From: Sunxiuqinia dokdonensis
GTDB lineage: Bacteria > Bacteroidota > Bacteroidia > Bacteroidales > Prolixibacteraceae
DNA length: 64,000 bases
Direction of reading: 5' to 3'
NCBI RefSeq assembly: GCF_001270965.1
Contig: NZ_LGIA01000150.1
Span: forward strand, 1-64,000
A program made the position numbers and the translations under genes. Every line of letters begins with the position of its first letter. Position 1 is the first letter of the stretch. Of this stretch, positions 27,997-37,863 are shown piece after piece. The notes below the pieces were generated by a model. That model saw nothing but the letters and a program-made list of their open reading frames with translations, searched no databases and had not been told where the DNA came from.

Positions 27997-28305
27997 TGCA
28001 ATCCGGCACGGATTCGAGCTGTTCGTTGTCATGTAAGTTGTTTAATTATAGGTAGATGGAAATAAATATTAGATCGGGGGAATGTTTATTTTTACTCGTG
28101 TTAGTTTTTTATCGTCTTGATCTTGAAAATGATCAAACACTGGATTTTTTTCTATCTTTCCGGGCATTTTTCGATGGGAGTTTTGCGTCCGTTTTCGTTT
28201 TTTGACTGATCAGGAAACTTGCAGAACGATGACAAAAAAGGGGAAGTGCTTAAAAAGTGGGCCAAATGGAAATGCTGATGATCGCTTTTCCTTTTTGTGT
28301 GGTTT
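27997..28305. other. Intergenic region upstream of the HTCS gene
   Basis: About 310 bases with no gene. It lacks the half-site/-7 module found at the enzyme genes, which suggests that the regulator does not control itself through that site. A small inverted repeat TTGATC/GATCAA (28117-28136, 8-base gap) is the only structure I can point to. Confidence 0.5.
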
Positions 28306-31300
28306 ATGAACTTGAAATGGAAACTGAAACTGTTTATGATTCTTAAATTCAGAATAGTTCTTATTGGAATTTTCACGCTGCTGAATATTTTGCCTTTTCA
28401 TGTTTTGGGGGCGAATGATGTCCAGTTTTATAATCTGAATGACGAGTATGAAATTTCGATGCGGGAAACCAACCAGGTTTGCAGTGACGATGATGGTTTC
28501 ATTTGGATCTCATCCAAAATGGGCGTCGTTCGCTACACCCGCGATGATATTCGAATTTATCACCTGCCTTTCGAAACCAAGGATATTATTACTGTTCGGA
28601 TGGTTTATGAAAATGGCGTTTTGTATGCTTACACCAACAACGGACAGATTTTCAAATACAACGCCATTCAGGATGCTTTTGAGTTGGAGATTAACATTGC
28701 CCGGGAACTTCTGAATCCATACCTCATTGTCACCCAGCTCTTGGTTGACGGGCAAGGAAGGTTGTGGCTGTCATCGTCCTTCGGCATTTTCATGTATGAA
28801 AAAATTAACGGATTGCGGTCGCTGGCACCCAACGAAAGCATTCATTCTCTGGAGTGGTTCGATGATCACTCATTTTTTTATGCCATTGACGATGGCGTCA
28901 GACTTTACAATACGCTTAATTTCACTTCGAGTGATTACTTTGATTTTCCTAAAGGTGAGAGCTATTTCGTGTCGCGCTTCTTTTACGATCAAGGGCTAAA
29001 CACCTTGTGGGTTGGAACCCGTGCCGATGGCCTTTTGTATTTAAAGAATGACGGAGGAAGCCTGAAGCTTTTCGGCATTCCGGAAATTCCGAATCAACCC
29101 ATTTTGGCTATCGAAGCCATTTCCGATTCGACCATGCTTGTTGGAGTTGACGGGCAGGGAATTTGGGAAATCAATAAGCAGGGAACAAGAATTTTGGATG
29201 TGTTTAAGGAAGATTCCGACAACCCGAACTCCCTGAAAGGAAACGGCGTGTATGATATTTATCGCGATCAAAACGATCGTGTTTGGGTTTGCACCTACAG
29301 CGGGGGTGTGTCGTATTTCGACCAGGCCAATCCGATTGTGACCCGGATCAATCATGTAGTGAATAATCCCAATTCGTTGATTACTAATGATGTAAACAGC
29401 GTGTTGGAAGATTTGGACGGTAACTTGTGGTTTGCAACAAACAATGGCATTAGTCACTGGAATGTAAGAACAAATCGCTGGAGATCGTTCTACCACAACA
29501 AGCGCGAACAGGCGCAGGTTTTTTTATCGCTCTGCGAGGACGATCAGGGGAGAATTTGGGCCGGCTCCTATTCGTCAGGCGTTTATTTGCTCGATCGGCA
29601 AACCGGCGACCAATTGGCTCATTACAGTCCGGATGTGACGGACGGTGCATTTGGCTGTAACTTCATTTTCGATATACATAAAGATGCACGGGGAGACATT
29701 TGGATTGGCGGAGTAAACGGCGATTTAATGCGCTACCGGACACAGGAAAACAAGTTTCAGTCATTTCCCAATCTGACCGTTTACGTCATGATGGATTACG
29801 GGCTGGATAAGTTGTTGATTGGAACCACTTACGGTTTGTTAATCTTCGACAAAGCAAGCGGAGAAACCCAAACCCTGGTGGAGGGCTACCTGGTGTACGA
29901 TATTTTGTTGAAAAATGATGTCTTGTGGCTTTGCACCAGTGGCGACGGAATTATTCGGTATGATTTAAAAGATGGGAAGATTCAGCAATACTCGGCAGAT
30001 TCGGGTTTACCTTCCAATTTTACAAATGGCATCGTTTTTTCTGACGGTTACATTTGGATTGGGACAGAGCAGGGCTTGTGCCGCTTGGATGAAAAGGATA
30101 ATACCTTGTTGACTTTTACAGCTTTATCCGATTTGAGCAACGTTTCGTTTAACCAAAATTCACACCACGCGCTTCGAAACGGGCGCTTAATTTGGGGAAC
30201 CAATGCGGGTGCTTTGATTTTCGATCCTGAAGAAATTCAACCCAAACAGGACGAAGGAAGAATCTTTTTTCAGGAGTTGACGGTTTCCGGACGGTCGATT
30301 CGTGAATCACAGGACATTGAATTGGATCAGCCGCTCGATAGTTTACAGGAACTGTCGCTAAAGTACTATCAAAATACAATCAGTCTTGAGTTGATTCCGA
30401 TTGGTGTGACTTCGCCCGGCTCCAGGTTTTCGTGGAAGATGGAAGGGCTGGATGAGGAATGGAGTAAACCGGTAAACAACCGGATCTTATCTTATTCAAA
30501 CATTCCCAGCGGAAACTACACGCTTCGAATTCGGATGATCGACAGTTCTTTGAAGTCAACCATTTCGGAACGCGCCATCAAACTTCAAATGATTCCTCCG
30601 TTTTGGGAAACCGCATGGTTCAAGGTGCTGGTGCTGTTTTTTGTGGCCGGCTTAAGCATTTTCCTGTTTGCCTTCTACGTCGATCGATTGAAAAAACGGC
30701 ATTCGGAAGAGAAAATCCGATTCTTTGCCAACACAGCTCACGATATCAGAACATCGCTGACATTGATTACGGGGCCAATTGAAGAACTGCACAAAGAGCC
30801 GGGATTATCGAATAAAGGCTTGCAATATTTGCATTGGGCCACCGAACAGGCCCAGCGTTTATCGAAGGTGGTCACCCAGTTGATGGATTTTCAAAAAGTG
30901 GACATTGGAAAGGAAAAGCTCGCTTTATCGATGGCAGATATTGTTCAAATCGTCGAAAATCGGGTGATGATGTTTGAATCATACGCCAGAAACAAGAATA
31001 TCGAATTAAAATTTACAGCCAACTGCTCCAGCTTTATTACAGCCATTGACGAAACCATGATGGAGAAGGTGATTGATAACCTGATTTCCAATGCCATCAA
31101 ATATTCCTTTACCAATCGCACGGTTCATGTTGGTTTGCTTTGTTCGCCGGGCAAGTGGATTTTTGAAGTGAAAGACCAGGGGATCGGTATTAGTAAACGG
31201 GCGCAAAAGCTGTTGTTTAATGAATATTATCGAGGCGAAAATGCCGTGAACTCGAAAATTGTAGGTTCCGGAATTGGCCTGCTTCTGGTGAAAAACTACG

Positions 31301-32247
31301 TGAATTTGCATGATGGAAAAGTCAGTTGTTTCAGCCAGTTGAATGTGGGGTCAACTTTTCAGATTGTGATGCCTGTCAAAAAGATTGAAGAAGATGCCGC
31401 AGTACAAAAGAAGCCTGATGAGAAACTGGTTCAACCGGCGATGCCGAATGTGAAAGTTCATTCTTCCATGCTTGGCGAACTCGATTCGCGCAGCCAGCAT
31501 AAAATGAAAGTTCTGGTTGTTGAGGATCACGATTATTTACGCGAGTTTTTGAAATCGGCTTTGGAGTCACATTTCAATATATACCTGGCCGACGACGGCG
31601 CGCAGGCCTGGCAACTCATTCAGAAGGAAACCCCCGACTTGGTGGTTTCCGATATCATGATGCCCAATATGGATGGCTTCGAATTATGCAGCAAAATCAA
31701 ATCGACCTACGAAACGTCTCATATTCCGGTCATCTTGCTCACGGCACTAACTGGCAAGGCCCAGCATTTGCGTGGCCTGGGGCTTGGGGCCGACGACTAC
31801 TTGACCAAACCCTTCGATGTTACTTTGCTGCAGCAACGCATTAAAAGCATTATTCAAAATCGCGAAGTGATTCGCGGGAAAGCGTTGAAGATCATTAAAG
31901 TGAATGAAAATGAGTCGATTTTGGACAATGAGCTGAACGACAAATTTTTGAAGCGAATGGGGGAAGTTGTTCGCGAAAACATGGCCAACTCGCAGTTTTC
32001 GAAGAACGATTTTGCCGAAGCCATGAATGTGAGCCCATCGCTTCTGTACAAAAAAATCAAGTCGCTGACCGATCAGTCACCAACCGATTTTATCAAGTCG
32101 ATACGCTTGGATCATGCGCTGGAACTGTTGCAGACCAAACAGTATTCCATCACCGAGGTGAGTGAGTTGTGCGGATTTGCCAGTGTAGGTTATTTTAGCA
32201 CCGTCTTCCGAAAACACTACGGCAAGTCACCAACCCAGGTTGGCTAG
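28306..32247 (+). CDS. Hybrid two-component system regulator (HTCS) of the xylan locus
   Basis: Single-protein sensor and transcription activator in the inner membrane. About 1313 residues in order: signal anchor; a periplasmic sensor of repeated Reg_prop beta-propeller blades (about 35-660); a Y_Y_Y domain (about 690-765); a membrane segment (about 773-792); HisKA with phospho-His812 (FANTAHDIRTSL); HATPase (NLISNAIKYS, DQGIGIS, GSGIGLLL); a receiver with phospho-Asp1116 (VVSDIMMPNMDGF); and an AraC-type DNA-binding domain at the end. Such proteins sense oligosaccharide in the periplasm and activate their locus. A GTG at 28297 and an ATG at 28336 are alternative starts; 28336 gives the neatest signal peptide. 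Confidence 0.94.
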   Translation: MNLKWKLKLFMILKFRIVLIGIFTLLNILPFHVLGANDVQFYNLNDEYEISMRETNQVCSDDDGFIWISSKMGVVRYTRDDIRIYHLPFETKDIITVRMVYENGVLYAYTNNGQIFKYNAIQDAFELEINIARELLNPYLIVTQLLVDGQGRLWLSSSFGIFMYEKINGLRSLAPNESIHSLEWFDDHSFFYAIDDGVRLYNTLNFTSSDYFDFPKGESYFVSRFFYDQGLNTLWVGTRADGLLYLKNDGGSLKLFGIPEIPNQPILAIEAISDSTMLVGVDGQGIWEINKQGTRILDVFKEDSDNPNSLKGNGVYDIYRDQNDRVWVCTYSGGVSYFDQANPIVTRINHVVNNPNSLITNDVNSVLEDLDGNLWFATNNGISHWNVRTNRWRSFYHNKREQAQVFLSLCEDDQGRIWAGSYSSGVYLLDRQTGDQLAHYSPDVTDGAFGCNFIFDIHKDARGDIWIGGVNGDLMRYRTQENKFQSFPNLTVYVMMDYGLDKLLIGTTYGLLIFDKASGETQTLVEGYLVYDILLKNDVLWLCTSGDGIIRYDLKDGKIQQYSADSGLPSNFTNGIVFSDGYIWIGTEQGLCRLDEKDNTLLTFTALSDLSNVSFNQNSHHALRNGRLIWGTNAGALIFDPEEIQPKQDEGRIFFQELTVSGRSIRESQDIELDQPLDSLQELSLKYYQNTISLELIPIGVTSPGSRFSWKMEGLDEEWSKPVNNRILSYSNIPSGNYTLRIRMIDSSLKSTISERAIKLQMIPPFWETAWFKVLVLFFVAGLSIFLFAFYVDRLKKRHSEEKIRFFANTAHDIRTSLTLITGPIEELHKEPGLSNKGLQYLHWATEQAQRLSKVVTQLMDFQKVDIGKEKLALSMADIVQIVENRVMMFESYARNKNIELKFTANCSSFITAIDETMMEKVIDNLISNAIKYSFTNRTVHVGLLCSPGKWIFEVKDQGIGISKRAQKLLFNEYYRGENAVNSKIVGSGIGLLLVKNYVNLHDGKVSCFSQLNVGSTFQIVMPVKKIEEDAAVQKKPDEKLVQPAMPNVKVHSSMLGELDSRSQHKMKVLVVEDHDYLREFLKSALESHFNIYLADDGAQAWQLIQKETPDLVVSDIMMPNMDGFELCSKIKSTYETSHIPVILLTALTGKAQHLRGLGLGADDYLTKPFDVTLLQQRIKSIIQNREVIRGKALKIIKVNENESILDNELNDKFLKRMGEVVRENMANSQFSKNDFAEAMNVSPSLLYKKIKSLTDQSPTDFIKSIRLDHALELLQTKQYSITEVSELCGFASVGYFSTVFRKHYGKSPTQVG

Positions 32248-32720
32248 CTTTAGTCTCATCCATACGATCAGTTCAGTTTCTTCAAAAACAGTCTGTACCT
32301 GTTGGCTATGGGGCGTAGTCCTTCATTTTTTGAATTCAATTCTTTTTTTTTTTGGAGCAGAATTGCTCACCGATTCATGTATTCGAATTGGTCCTTGTTT
32401 TTGTCCTCTTTTCCTGATTTTCGATGCCTGATGGCTGTTTCATTCCATCAGAATTTCAGCCGGGCAGCCGTTTAAATGCTCACACTTCTTTTGGTGAAAA
32501 TTCTTATCCATTTTTAAAATAATGACTTTAAGTGGTTGGTAGTCAGTCTCTGTTCTGCTCCGTTCTGAAATGTATCTAAAATTGAAAATCAAATATCCAA
32601 AATCAAAAGTTTTTCGGGGCATCTCCACATACTTTTGGTTTCAACGATCGTGGAAATCTGATTCAAAATATTGGGATGGGCTTTTCACATCGATTAAACT
32701 AATTCTAACTGGTCGCCTAA
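32248..32720. other. Intergenic region between HTCS and the xus operon
   Basis: 473 bases without a gene. It holds a 7-bp hairpin CTGATGG/CCATCAG (32428-32451) with no good T-run, and operator-promoter 3 (32573-32637). The short frames here look spurious. Confidence 0.6.
32573..32637 (+). promoter_or_regulatory. Predicted HTCS operator-promoter 3 (GH43-xus-GH10 operon)
   Basis: TATCTAAA at 32573 and TATCCAAA at 32594 (21 bp apart), with TACTTTTG, a perfect TAnnTTTG, starting at 32630, 36 bp after the second half-site. It lies 83 bases before the start of the GH43 lipoprotein gene. Confidence 0.7.
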
Positions 32721-34478
32721 ATGAATATTCAAATGAGGAAGATATTCTCCATTGTGAGTCTTTGCGGAGTTGTGTTGTTGTCGGGTTTATCCATTTCCTT
32801 TATTTCCTGCACTTCGGGTGCCAAGGCCGAAATGCCAAACTTCGTTTCAGACAGTTTGGTCGCTCACTTCGACTATTTTGCCTACAAAGGCGATGACGAT
32901 TTTTATAAAGAAAACCCGCTTCCGGGTGATGATTATTATTATAACCCAATTCTGCCGGGGTGGTATTCCGATCCCAGTGTTTGTACCAATGGCACGGATT
33001 ACTTTCTGGTAACCTCTACCTTTTCCTATTTTCCTGGTGTGCCCATTTTTCACAGCACCGATATGCTCAACTGGAAGCAGGTGGGCCATGTGCTCGACCG
33101 GCCCGAGCAATTGCCACTTGACGGCCAGCGCACCAGTGAAGGTATTTTTGCGCCGGCAATCAGCTATAACCCGCACAACCAAACCTGGTACATGATCACC
33201 ACCAATATTCGGCGTGGGAATTTCTATGTAAAAACCAAAGATCCGTTTGGCTCCTGGTCCGATCCCATTTGGTTGCCCGAGGTGGGCGGCATCGATCCTT
33301 CGTTCTTTTTCGACGAGGACGGCCAGGCGTACATTGTCAACAACGATGTCCCTGATGGCGGTTCAACTTACGAAGGACACCGTGCCATTCGCGTGATTCG
33401 CTTTGATGTTGAGGCCGATAAAACCATTGGCCCAAGCATGATGTTGGTCAATGGCGGTGTGAATTTGGCTGATAAACCCATTTGGATTGAGGGACCACAC
33501 TTATACAAAATCAGCGGCAAATATTTTTTGATGTGCGCCGAAGGCGGAACCTCGGTTAACCATCGCGAGGTGATTTTTAAAGCTGATTCGCCCATGGGAG
33601 AATTTCAGCCGTGGAAGAAAAATCCGATACTAACCCAGTTGCATCTCGATCCGCAGCGTCCACGGCCGGTGACCAGCGCCGGACATGCCGATTTGATTCA
33701 AAAGACCAACGGTCAATGGTGGTCTGTTTTTTTGGCCTGCCGACCCATCGACAATGAATTTGAAAACCTGGGACGCGAAACGTTTCTGATGCCCGTGCGC
33801 TGGAGCAAGGATGGCTTTCCTTATATGACCATGGACGATGAGCTGGTGCCCCGGATTATTCAGATGGAGGGCGTGAAGCGCGCCGATTCACCGACCTTTG
33901 GAAACTTTGAGCAGCAGGATGATTTCGATACAACAAAATTGGGATTGGAGTGGATGAGCTTGCGTGGCACGGCCACCGACCTGTATTCGCTCGATGACAA
34001 TCCGGGATTTTTGACCTTGACTTGTGCCGATGTGGCATCGAACGAATTAAAAACGCCCGCTTTTGTTGGCCGACGTTTGCAGCATCACCAGTTTGAGTGT
34101 GCCACCAAACTGTATTTTAATCCCCGGTCCGAGAGTGAAATGGCGGGCATGCTGATGTATAAAGACGAGCAGCACCAGTATTTGCTGACTGTAGGGGCCG
34201 AAGGCAATCAAAAACAAATCAGCCTGAAAAAGATCAAAGGAAACGAGGTGGAAACACTGGCTGTAAAAGCCCTGCCTGACGCCGGCGGCCCGATTCATCT
34301 GAAAGTGAAATCAACAGGAACACATTTTAGTTTCCACTACGCGGTCGATAGCGAAGACTGGAATTTATTAGACGAAAATATCGATGCATTCTTTTTGTCA
34401 ACTGCTCAATCGTACGGGTTTACCGGAACTACGATTGGACTGTATGCCAGCAGTAAATCTTACGAATTCAGTAATTAA
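32721..34478 (+). CDS. GH43 lipoprotein (beta-xylosidase/arabinofuranosidase type)
   Basis: 585 residues with the same architecture as the GH43 at 17624: propeller (about 70-390) and C-terminal concanavalin-like domain. The triad is Asp84 (WYSDPSV), Asp192 (GIDPS) and Glu257 (IWIEGPHLYK). It differs at the N terminus: a hydrophobic signal followed by a lipobox-like FISC with Cys30, so it is probably lipid-anchored. An internal ATG at 32733 (residue 5) is an alternative start. First gene of the operon that continues into the xus genes; the 215-base gap to xusA shows no terminator. Confidence 0.9.
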   Translation: MNIQMRKIFSIVSLCGVVLLSGLSISFISCTSGAKAEMPNFVSDSLVAHFDYFAYKGDDDFYKENPLPGDDYYYNPILPGWYSDPSVCTNGTDYFLVTSTFSYFPGVPIFHSTDMLNWKQVGHVLDRPEQLPLDGQRTSEGIFAPAISYNPHNQTWYMITTNIRRGNFYVKTKDPFGSWSDPIWLPEVGGIDPSFFFDEDGQAYIVNNDVPDGGSTYEGHRAIRVIRFDVEADKTIGPSMMLVNGGVNLADKPIWIEGPHLYKISGKYFLMCAEGGTSVNHREVIFKADSPMGEFQPWKKNPILTQLHLDPQRPRPVTSAGHADLIQKTNGQWWSVFLACRPIDNEFENLGRETFLMPVRWSKDGFPYMTMDDELVPRIIQMEGVKRADSPTFGNFEQQDDFDTTKLGLEWMSLRGTATDLYSLDDNPGFLTLTCADVASNELKTPAFVGRRLQHHQFECATKLYFNPRSESEMAGMLMYKDEQHQYLLTVGAEGNQKQISLKKIKGNEVETLAVKALPDAGGPIHLKVKSTGTHFSFHYAVDSEDWNLLDENIDAFFLSTAQSYGFTGTTIGLYASSKSYEFSN

Positions 34479-34693
34479 CCATCTATATACAATGATCTAT
34501 GAAAAGTAATTATTAACCAAAAACTATGAACTTATGATGAAAGAATTTTTCAGTGAGATTTTATTATTTCATTCCCTCCTTTTTAGAGTTTGTATGGATT
34601 CCGGGGGAGACGGGTTCATGATTGTCGCCAGAGTTGGCAGTTGAGATCCTTCAGGAATTTTTGAACTTTTTATCAATTTAATTTGAGAACGTA

Positions 34694-37600
34694 ATGAAGC
34701 AAACATTTAATTTCTTATCTAAAAAGAGATCCTTATTGACAGACATAAGGGTAAACCTATTGAAAGGCTTTATGCTTTTGTGGGTTGTATTGATTTCTCT
34801 TTCCGGATTTGCTCAGGATACCAAACTTGTAGAAGGAAAGGTATTGGACGAGCAGGGTAATCCGGTAATTGGCGCTACCGTAACGATTAAAGGAGTTACC
34901 GGAGTGGGCACAGCCACTGATTTTGACGGTGAGTTTTCACTTCGTGTACCATCGGATAACCAAACTCTTGTGATTTCATTTATTGGAATGGAAAGACAAG
35001 AAGTTGACGTAACAACAAGAAGTAACGTGACTGTGACTTTGGCTGAAGAAAGCCAGCAACTGGGCGAAACCATTATTGTAGGTTATGGCCAGCAAAAAAA
35101 GGAAAGTGTTGTTGGAGCCATTACGCAAACCACCGGTGAGGTGCTGGAGCGTTCGGCTGGTATTTCCAATGTTGGTTCGGCGCTGACGGGTAATCTCCCC
35201 GGTGTCATCACCATATCGAGTTCCGGTATGCCCGGAGAAGAAGATCCGATGATTTTGATCCGTTCGGCCAGCTCGTGGAACAACAGTGAGCCGCTGATCC
35301 TGGTTGACGGTGTCGAACGTCCGATGAGCAGCGTGGATATCAGTTCGGTGCAGTCGGTTTCGGTGTTGAAAGACGCATCGGCAACGGCTGTTTACGGTGT
35401 GAAAGGTGCCAACGGCGTAATTTTGATCACCACCAAACGTGGTAAAGAAGGTTCGGCCCGAATTGATGTATCGGCCAATATGACGGTGAAAGTGCCTTCG
35501 AAACTGCCGAACAAATACGATTCATATGACGCGTTGATGGCCCGCAACATTGCCATTGAACATGAGTTGGGCGTGTATCCTGATTCGTGGGAATATATTC
35601 GGCCTCAGTCAATTATTGAGAGATACCGCTATCCGGCAAACCTGGAGGAATTTGAACGCTATCCCAACGTGGATTGGCAGGATGAGCTTTTCAAGGATTA
35701 CGCCATGTCATACAATGCCAACATCAATGTTTCGGGAGGTACCAAGTTCGTGAAATATTTTGCTGCGGCTGATTTTGTGCACGAAGGTGACCTTTTCCGG
35801 ATTTTTGATAACGGACGTAATTATGATTCCGGGTATGGATATAACCGTGTGAATGTGCGAAGCAACCTGGATTTTCAGTTGACAAAATCAACTTTGTTTA
35901 AGGTTAACCTGGCGGGATCAAGCGGTGCCAAACAAAGTCCGTGGGGACAAACCAATTCGTCGGATTGGGCTGTTGCCCAGCAATGGGCTGGTGCCTATAA
36001 CATTGCGCCCGATGTGTTTCGTCCGCAATACGCCGACGGTTCCTGGGGATTCTATCCCAACATTTCGAATGTGACCAACTCGGCAGCCAACCTGGCACTT
36101 GCGGGGGTAATGACTTCAACCACCACGCGTATCAATACTGACTTTATTTTGGAACAAGAACTGGATTTTGTAACCAAAGGCTTGAATTTTAGGGGAACGA
36201 TTTCCTGGGACAATGCTTTTGTGGAAACCAATCGGGGTATCAATGACCTTTACAACGATGCCCAGCAAAAATGGATTGATCCGGCAACCGGGGTGGCAAC
36301 CTTCAAAAAAGAATTCGAAAACAACAACAGGTTCGATTTCATGCAGGGGGTTTTGTGGAATATTAATGGTGGAGAGGTTCAAAACGGATCCACGCAACGT
36401 AACCTGGACTACCAGCTACAGTTAAACTGGGGCCGCGAGTTTGGCGAGCATAACTTAACAGCCATGGGATTGTTTAGCCGCAAGGAAAGAGCGATTGGCA
36501 GTATGATCCCGACTTTCCGCGAAGACTGGGCATTCCGTACAACCTATAATTATGCCTCGAAGTATTTCCTGGAATATAATGGCGCCTATAACGGGTCTGA
36601 AAAATTTAGTAAAGACTATCGTTTCGCCTTTTTTAACTCAGGTGCTGCCGGCTGGATGATTTCTGAAGAATCATTCATGCAATCGCTCCGGTTTTTGGAC
36701 ATGTTGAAAATCAGGGCATCCTACGGTGAAATTGGTGACGACTACGGAGACCGCTTCCTTTATATGACCCAGTGGGCCTATGGCGGGGCATCTTCGCTCG
36801 ATTTGAACCAGGGAACCAGCCCCTACACCTGGTATCGCGAGGCTGCTGTGGGGAACCCTGATGTACGCTGGGAAACCGTTACAAAGTTCAACCTTGGTGC
36901 CGACTATGCCATTCTGGATGGCTTGTTTGCCGGTAGTGTTGAATACTTCCGTGATGACCGCAAAGATATCCTGGTGAGAGGTGGAGACCGCGCGGTTCCT
37001 TCCTATTTTGGAGCTACGCCTCCAACAGCCAACTTGGGACGCGTACGCACTGAAGGTTATGAAATTGAGCTACGCATAAACAAGGTATTGTCGAACGGAC
37101 TGCGCCTTTGGGCTGAAATGAGCATGACCCATGCACAAAACGAAATTCTTGAACGCGACGACCCGGCATTGTTTGATGCCTACCGCAAGCAAGCAGGTTA
37201 CAGCATTGGTCAAACAAGAGCTTATGTTGATGGTGGTTTTGTTAATACCTATGATGAACTGTATGGCAGCCCACAGCACGATACCAATGACGGATACAAA
37301 GTCCCGGGCGATTATTATGTCATCGACTTCAATGCCGATGGTGTTGTCGACACGAAAGACCTCGTTCCTTACGGGTATTCCAATGCTCCGCAAAATACCT
37401 ACAACTCTACCTTTGGTGTTGAGTGGAAGGGATGGAGCGGATTTGTCCAGTTTTATGGTGTGAGCAACGTAACCCGCGAAGTTACACTGACCAGTTTTGG
37501 TAGCCAGCTCAATACCGTGTACGATATGGGAACCTGGTGGTCAATAGATCATCCCAATGCAGATGTAACCGTACCCCGTTGGTTATCACGACCAAGCTAC

Positions 37601-37852
37601 AATAACGGAACGCAATATTTGTTCGATGGTTCTTACATCCGCTTGAAGAACGCAGAGATAGCCTACACATTCGACAAAGGATGGGTAAACAGCATCGGCT
37701 TTGGTGCCTTGAAGGTATTCCTGAATGGAAACAACCTTTGGGTGAAATCGAAAATGCCCGATGACCGTGAATCGAATTTCGCCGGAGGCGGAGGACAGGG
37801 AGCATACCCCACGATGAAGCGATATAATTTTGGTGTCAGATTTACATTATAA
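34694..37852 (+). CDS. xusA: SusC-like TonB-dependent outer-membrane transporter (XusA-like)
   Basis: Outer-membrane porin that imports xylan oligosaccharides with its SusD partner. 1052 residues: signal peptide (ending near GFAQ, residue 40), an N-terminal carboxypeptidase-regulatory-like domain (about 47-125), plug (ETIIVGYGQQKKESVVGAI, then LVDGVERPM and the VLKDASATAVYGVKGANGVILITTK signature of SusC), then the 22-strand barrel ending in NFGVRFTL with a C-terminal hydrophobic residue. Immediately followed by its SusD. The tandem C-D-C-D-E-GH10 order matches the xusABCDE-xyn10 cluster described for Prevotella bryantii and Bacteroides xylan loci, hence the symbol. Confidence 0.93.
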   Translation: MKQTFNFLSKKRSLLTDIRVNLLKGFMLLWVVLISLSGFAQDTKLVEGKVLDEQGNPVIGATVTIKGVTGVGTATDFDGEFSLRVPSDNQTLVISFIGMERQEVDVTTRSNVTVTLAEESQQLGETIIVGYGQQKKESVVGAITQTTGEVLERSAGISNVGSALTGNLPGVITISSSGMPGEEDPMILIRSASSWNNSEPLILVDGVERPMSSVDISSVQSVSVLKDASATAVYGVKGANGVILITTKRGKEGSARIDVSANMTVKVPSKLPNKYDSYDALMARNIAIEHELGVYPDSWEYIRPQSIIERYRYPANLEEFERYPNVDWQDELFKDYAMSYNANINVSGGTKFVKYFAAADFVHEGDLFRIFDNGRNYDSGYGYNRVNVRSNLDFQLTKSTLFKVNLAGSSGAKQSPWGQTNSSDWAVAQQWAGAYNIAPDVFRPQYADGSWGFYPNISNVTNSAANLALAGVMTSTTTRINTDFILEQELDFVTKGLNFRGTISWDNAFVETNRGINDLYNDAQQKWIDPATGVATFKKEFENNNRFDFMQGVLWNINGGEVQNGSTQRNLDYQLQLNWGREFGEHNLTAMGLFSRKERAIGSMIPTFREDWAFRTTYNYASKYFLEYNGAYNGSEKFSKDYRFAFFNSGAAGWMISEESFMQSLRFLDMLKIRASYGEIGDDYGDRFLYMTQWAYGGASSLDLNQGTSPYTWYREAAVGNPDVRWETVTKFNLGADYAILDGLFAGSVEYFRDDRKDILVRGGDRAVPSYFGATPPTANLGRVRTEGYEIELRINKVLSNGLRLWAEMSMTHAQNEILERDDPALFDAYRKQAGYSIGQTRAYVDGGFVNTYDELYGSPQHDTNDGYKVPGDYYVIDFNADGVVDTKDLVPYGYSNAPQNTYNSTFGVEWKGWSGFVQFYGVSNVTREVTLTSFGSQLNTVYDMGTWWSIDHPNADVTVPRWLSRPSYNNGTQYLFDGSYIRLKNAEIAYTFDKGWVNSIGFGALKVFLNGNNLWVKSKMPDDRESNFAGGGGQGAYPTMKRYNFGVRFTL

Positions 37853-37863
37853 TATTGAAAACA

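Noticed and set aside
28117-28136. TTGATC/GATCAA as an operator of the HTCS gene
   Set aside because: Only six-base arms, not repeated elsewhere in the locus; too weak to claim.
32428-32451. Terminator of the HTCS gene
   Set aside because: The stem CTGATGG/CCATCAG is perfect but is followed by AATTTC, not a T-run, and lies 180 bases after the stop.
34479-34693. A fifth HTCS operator before the first susC gene
   Set aside because: No pair of TATC-type half-sites at 21 bp with a -7 element at +36 could be found; the gene is more likely read from operator-promoter 3 through the GH43 gene.
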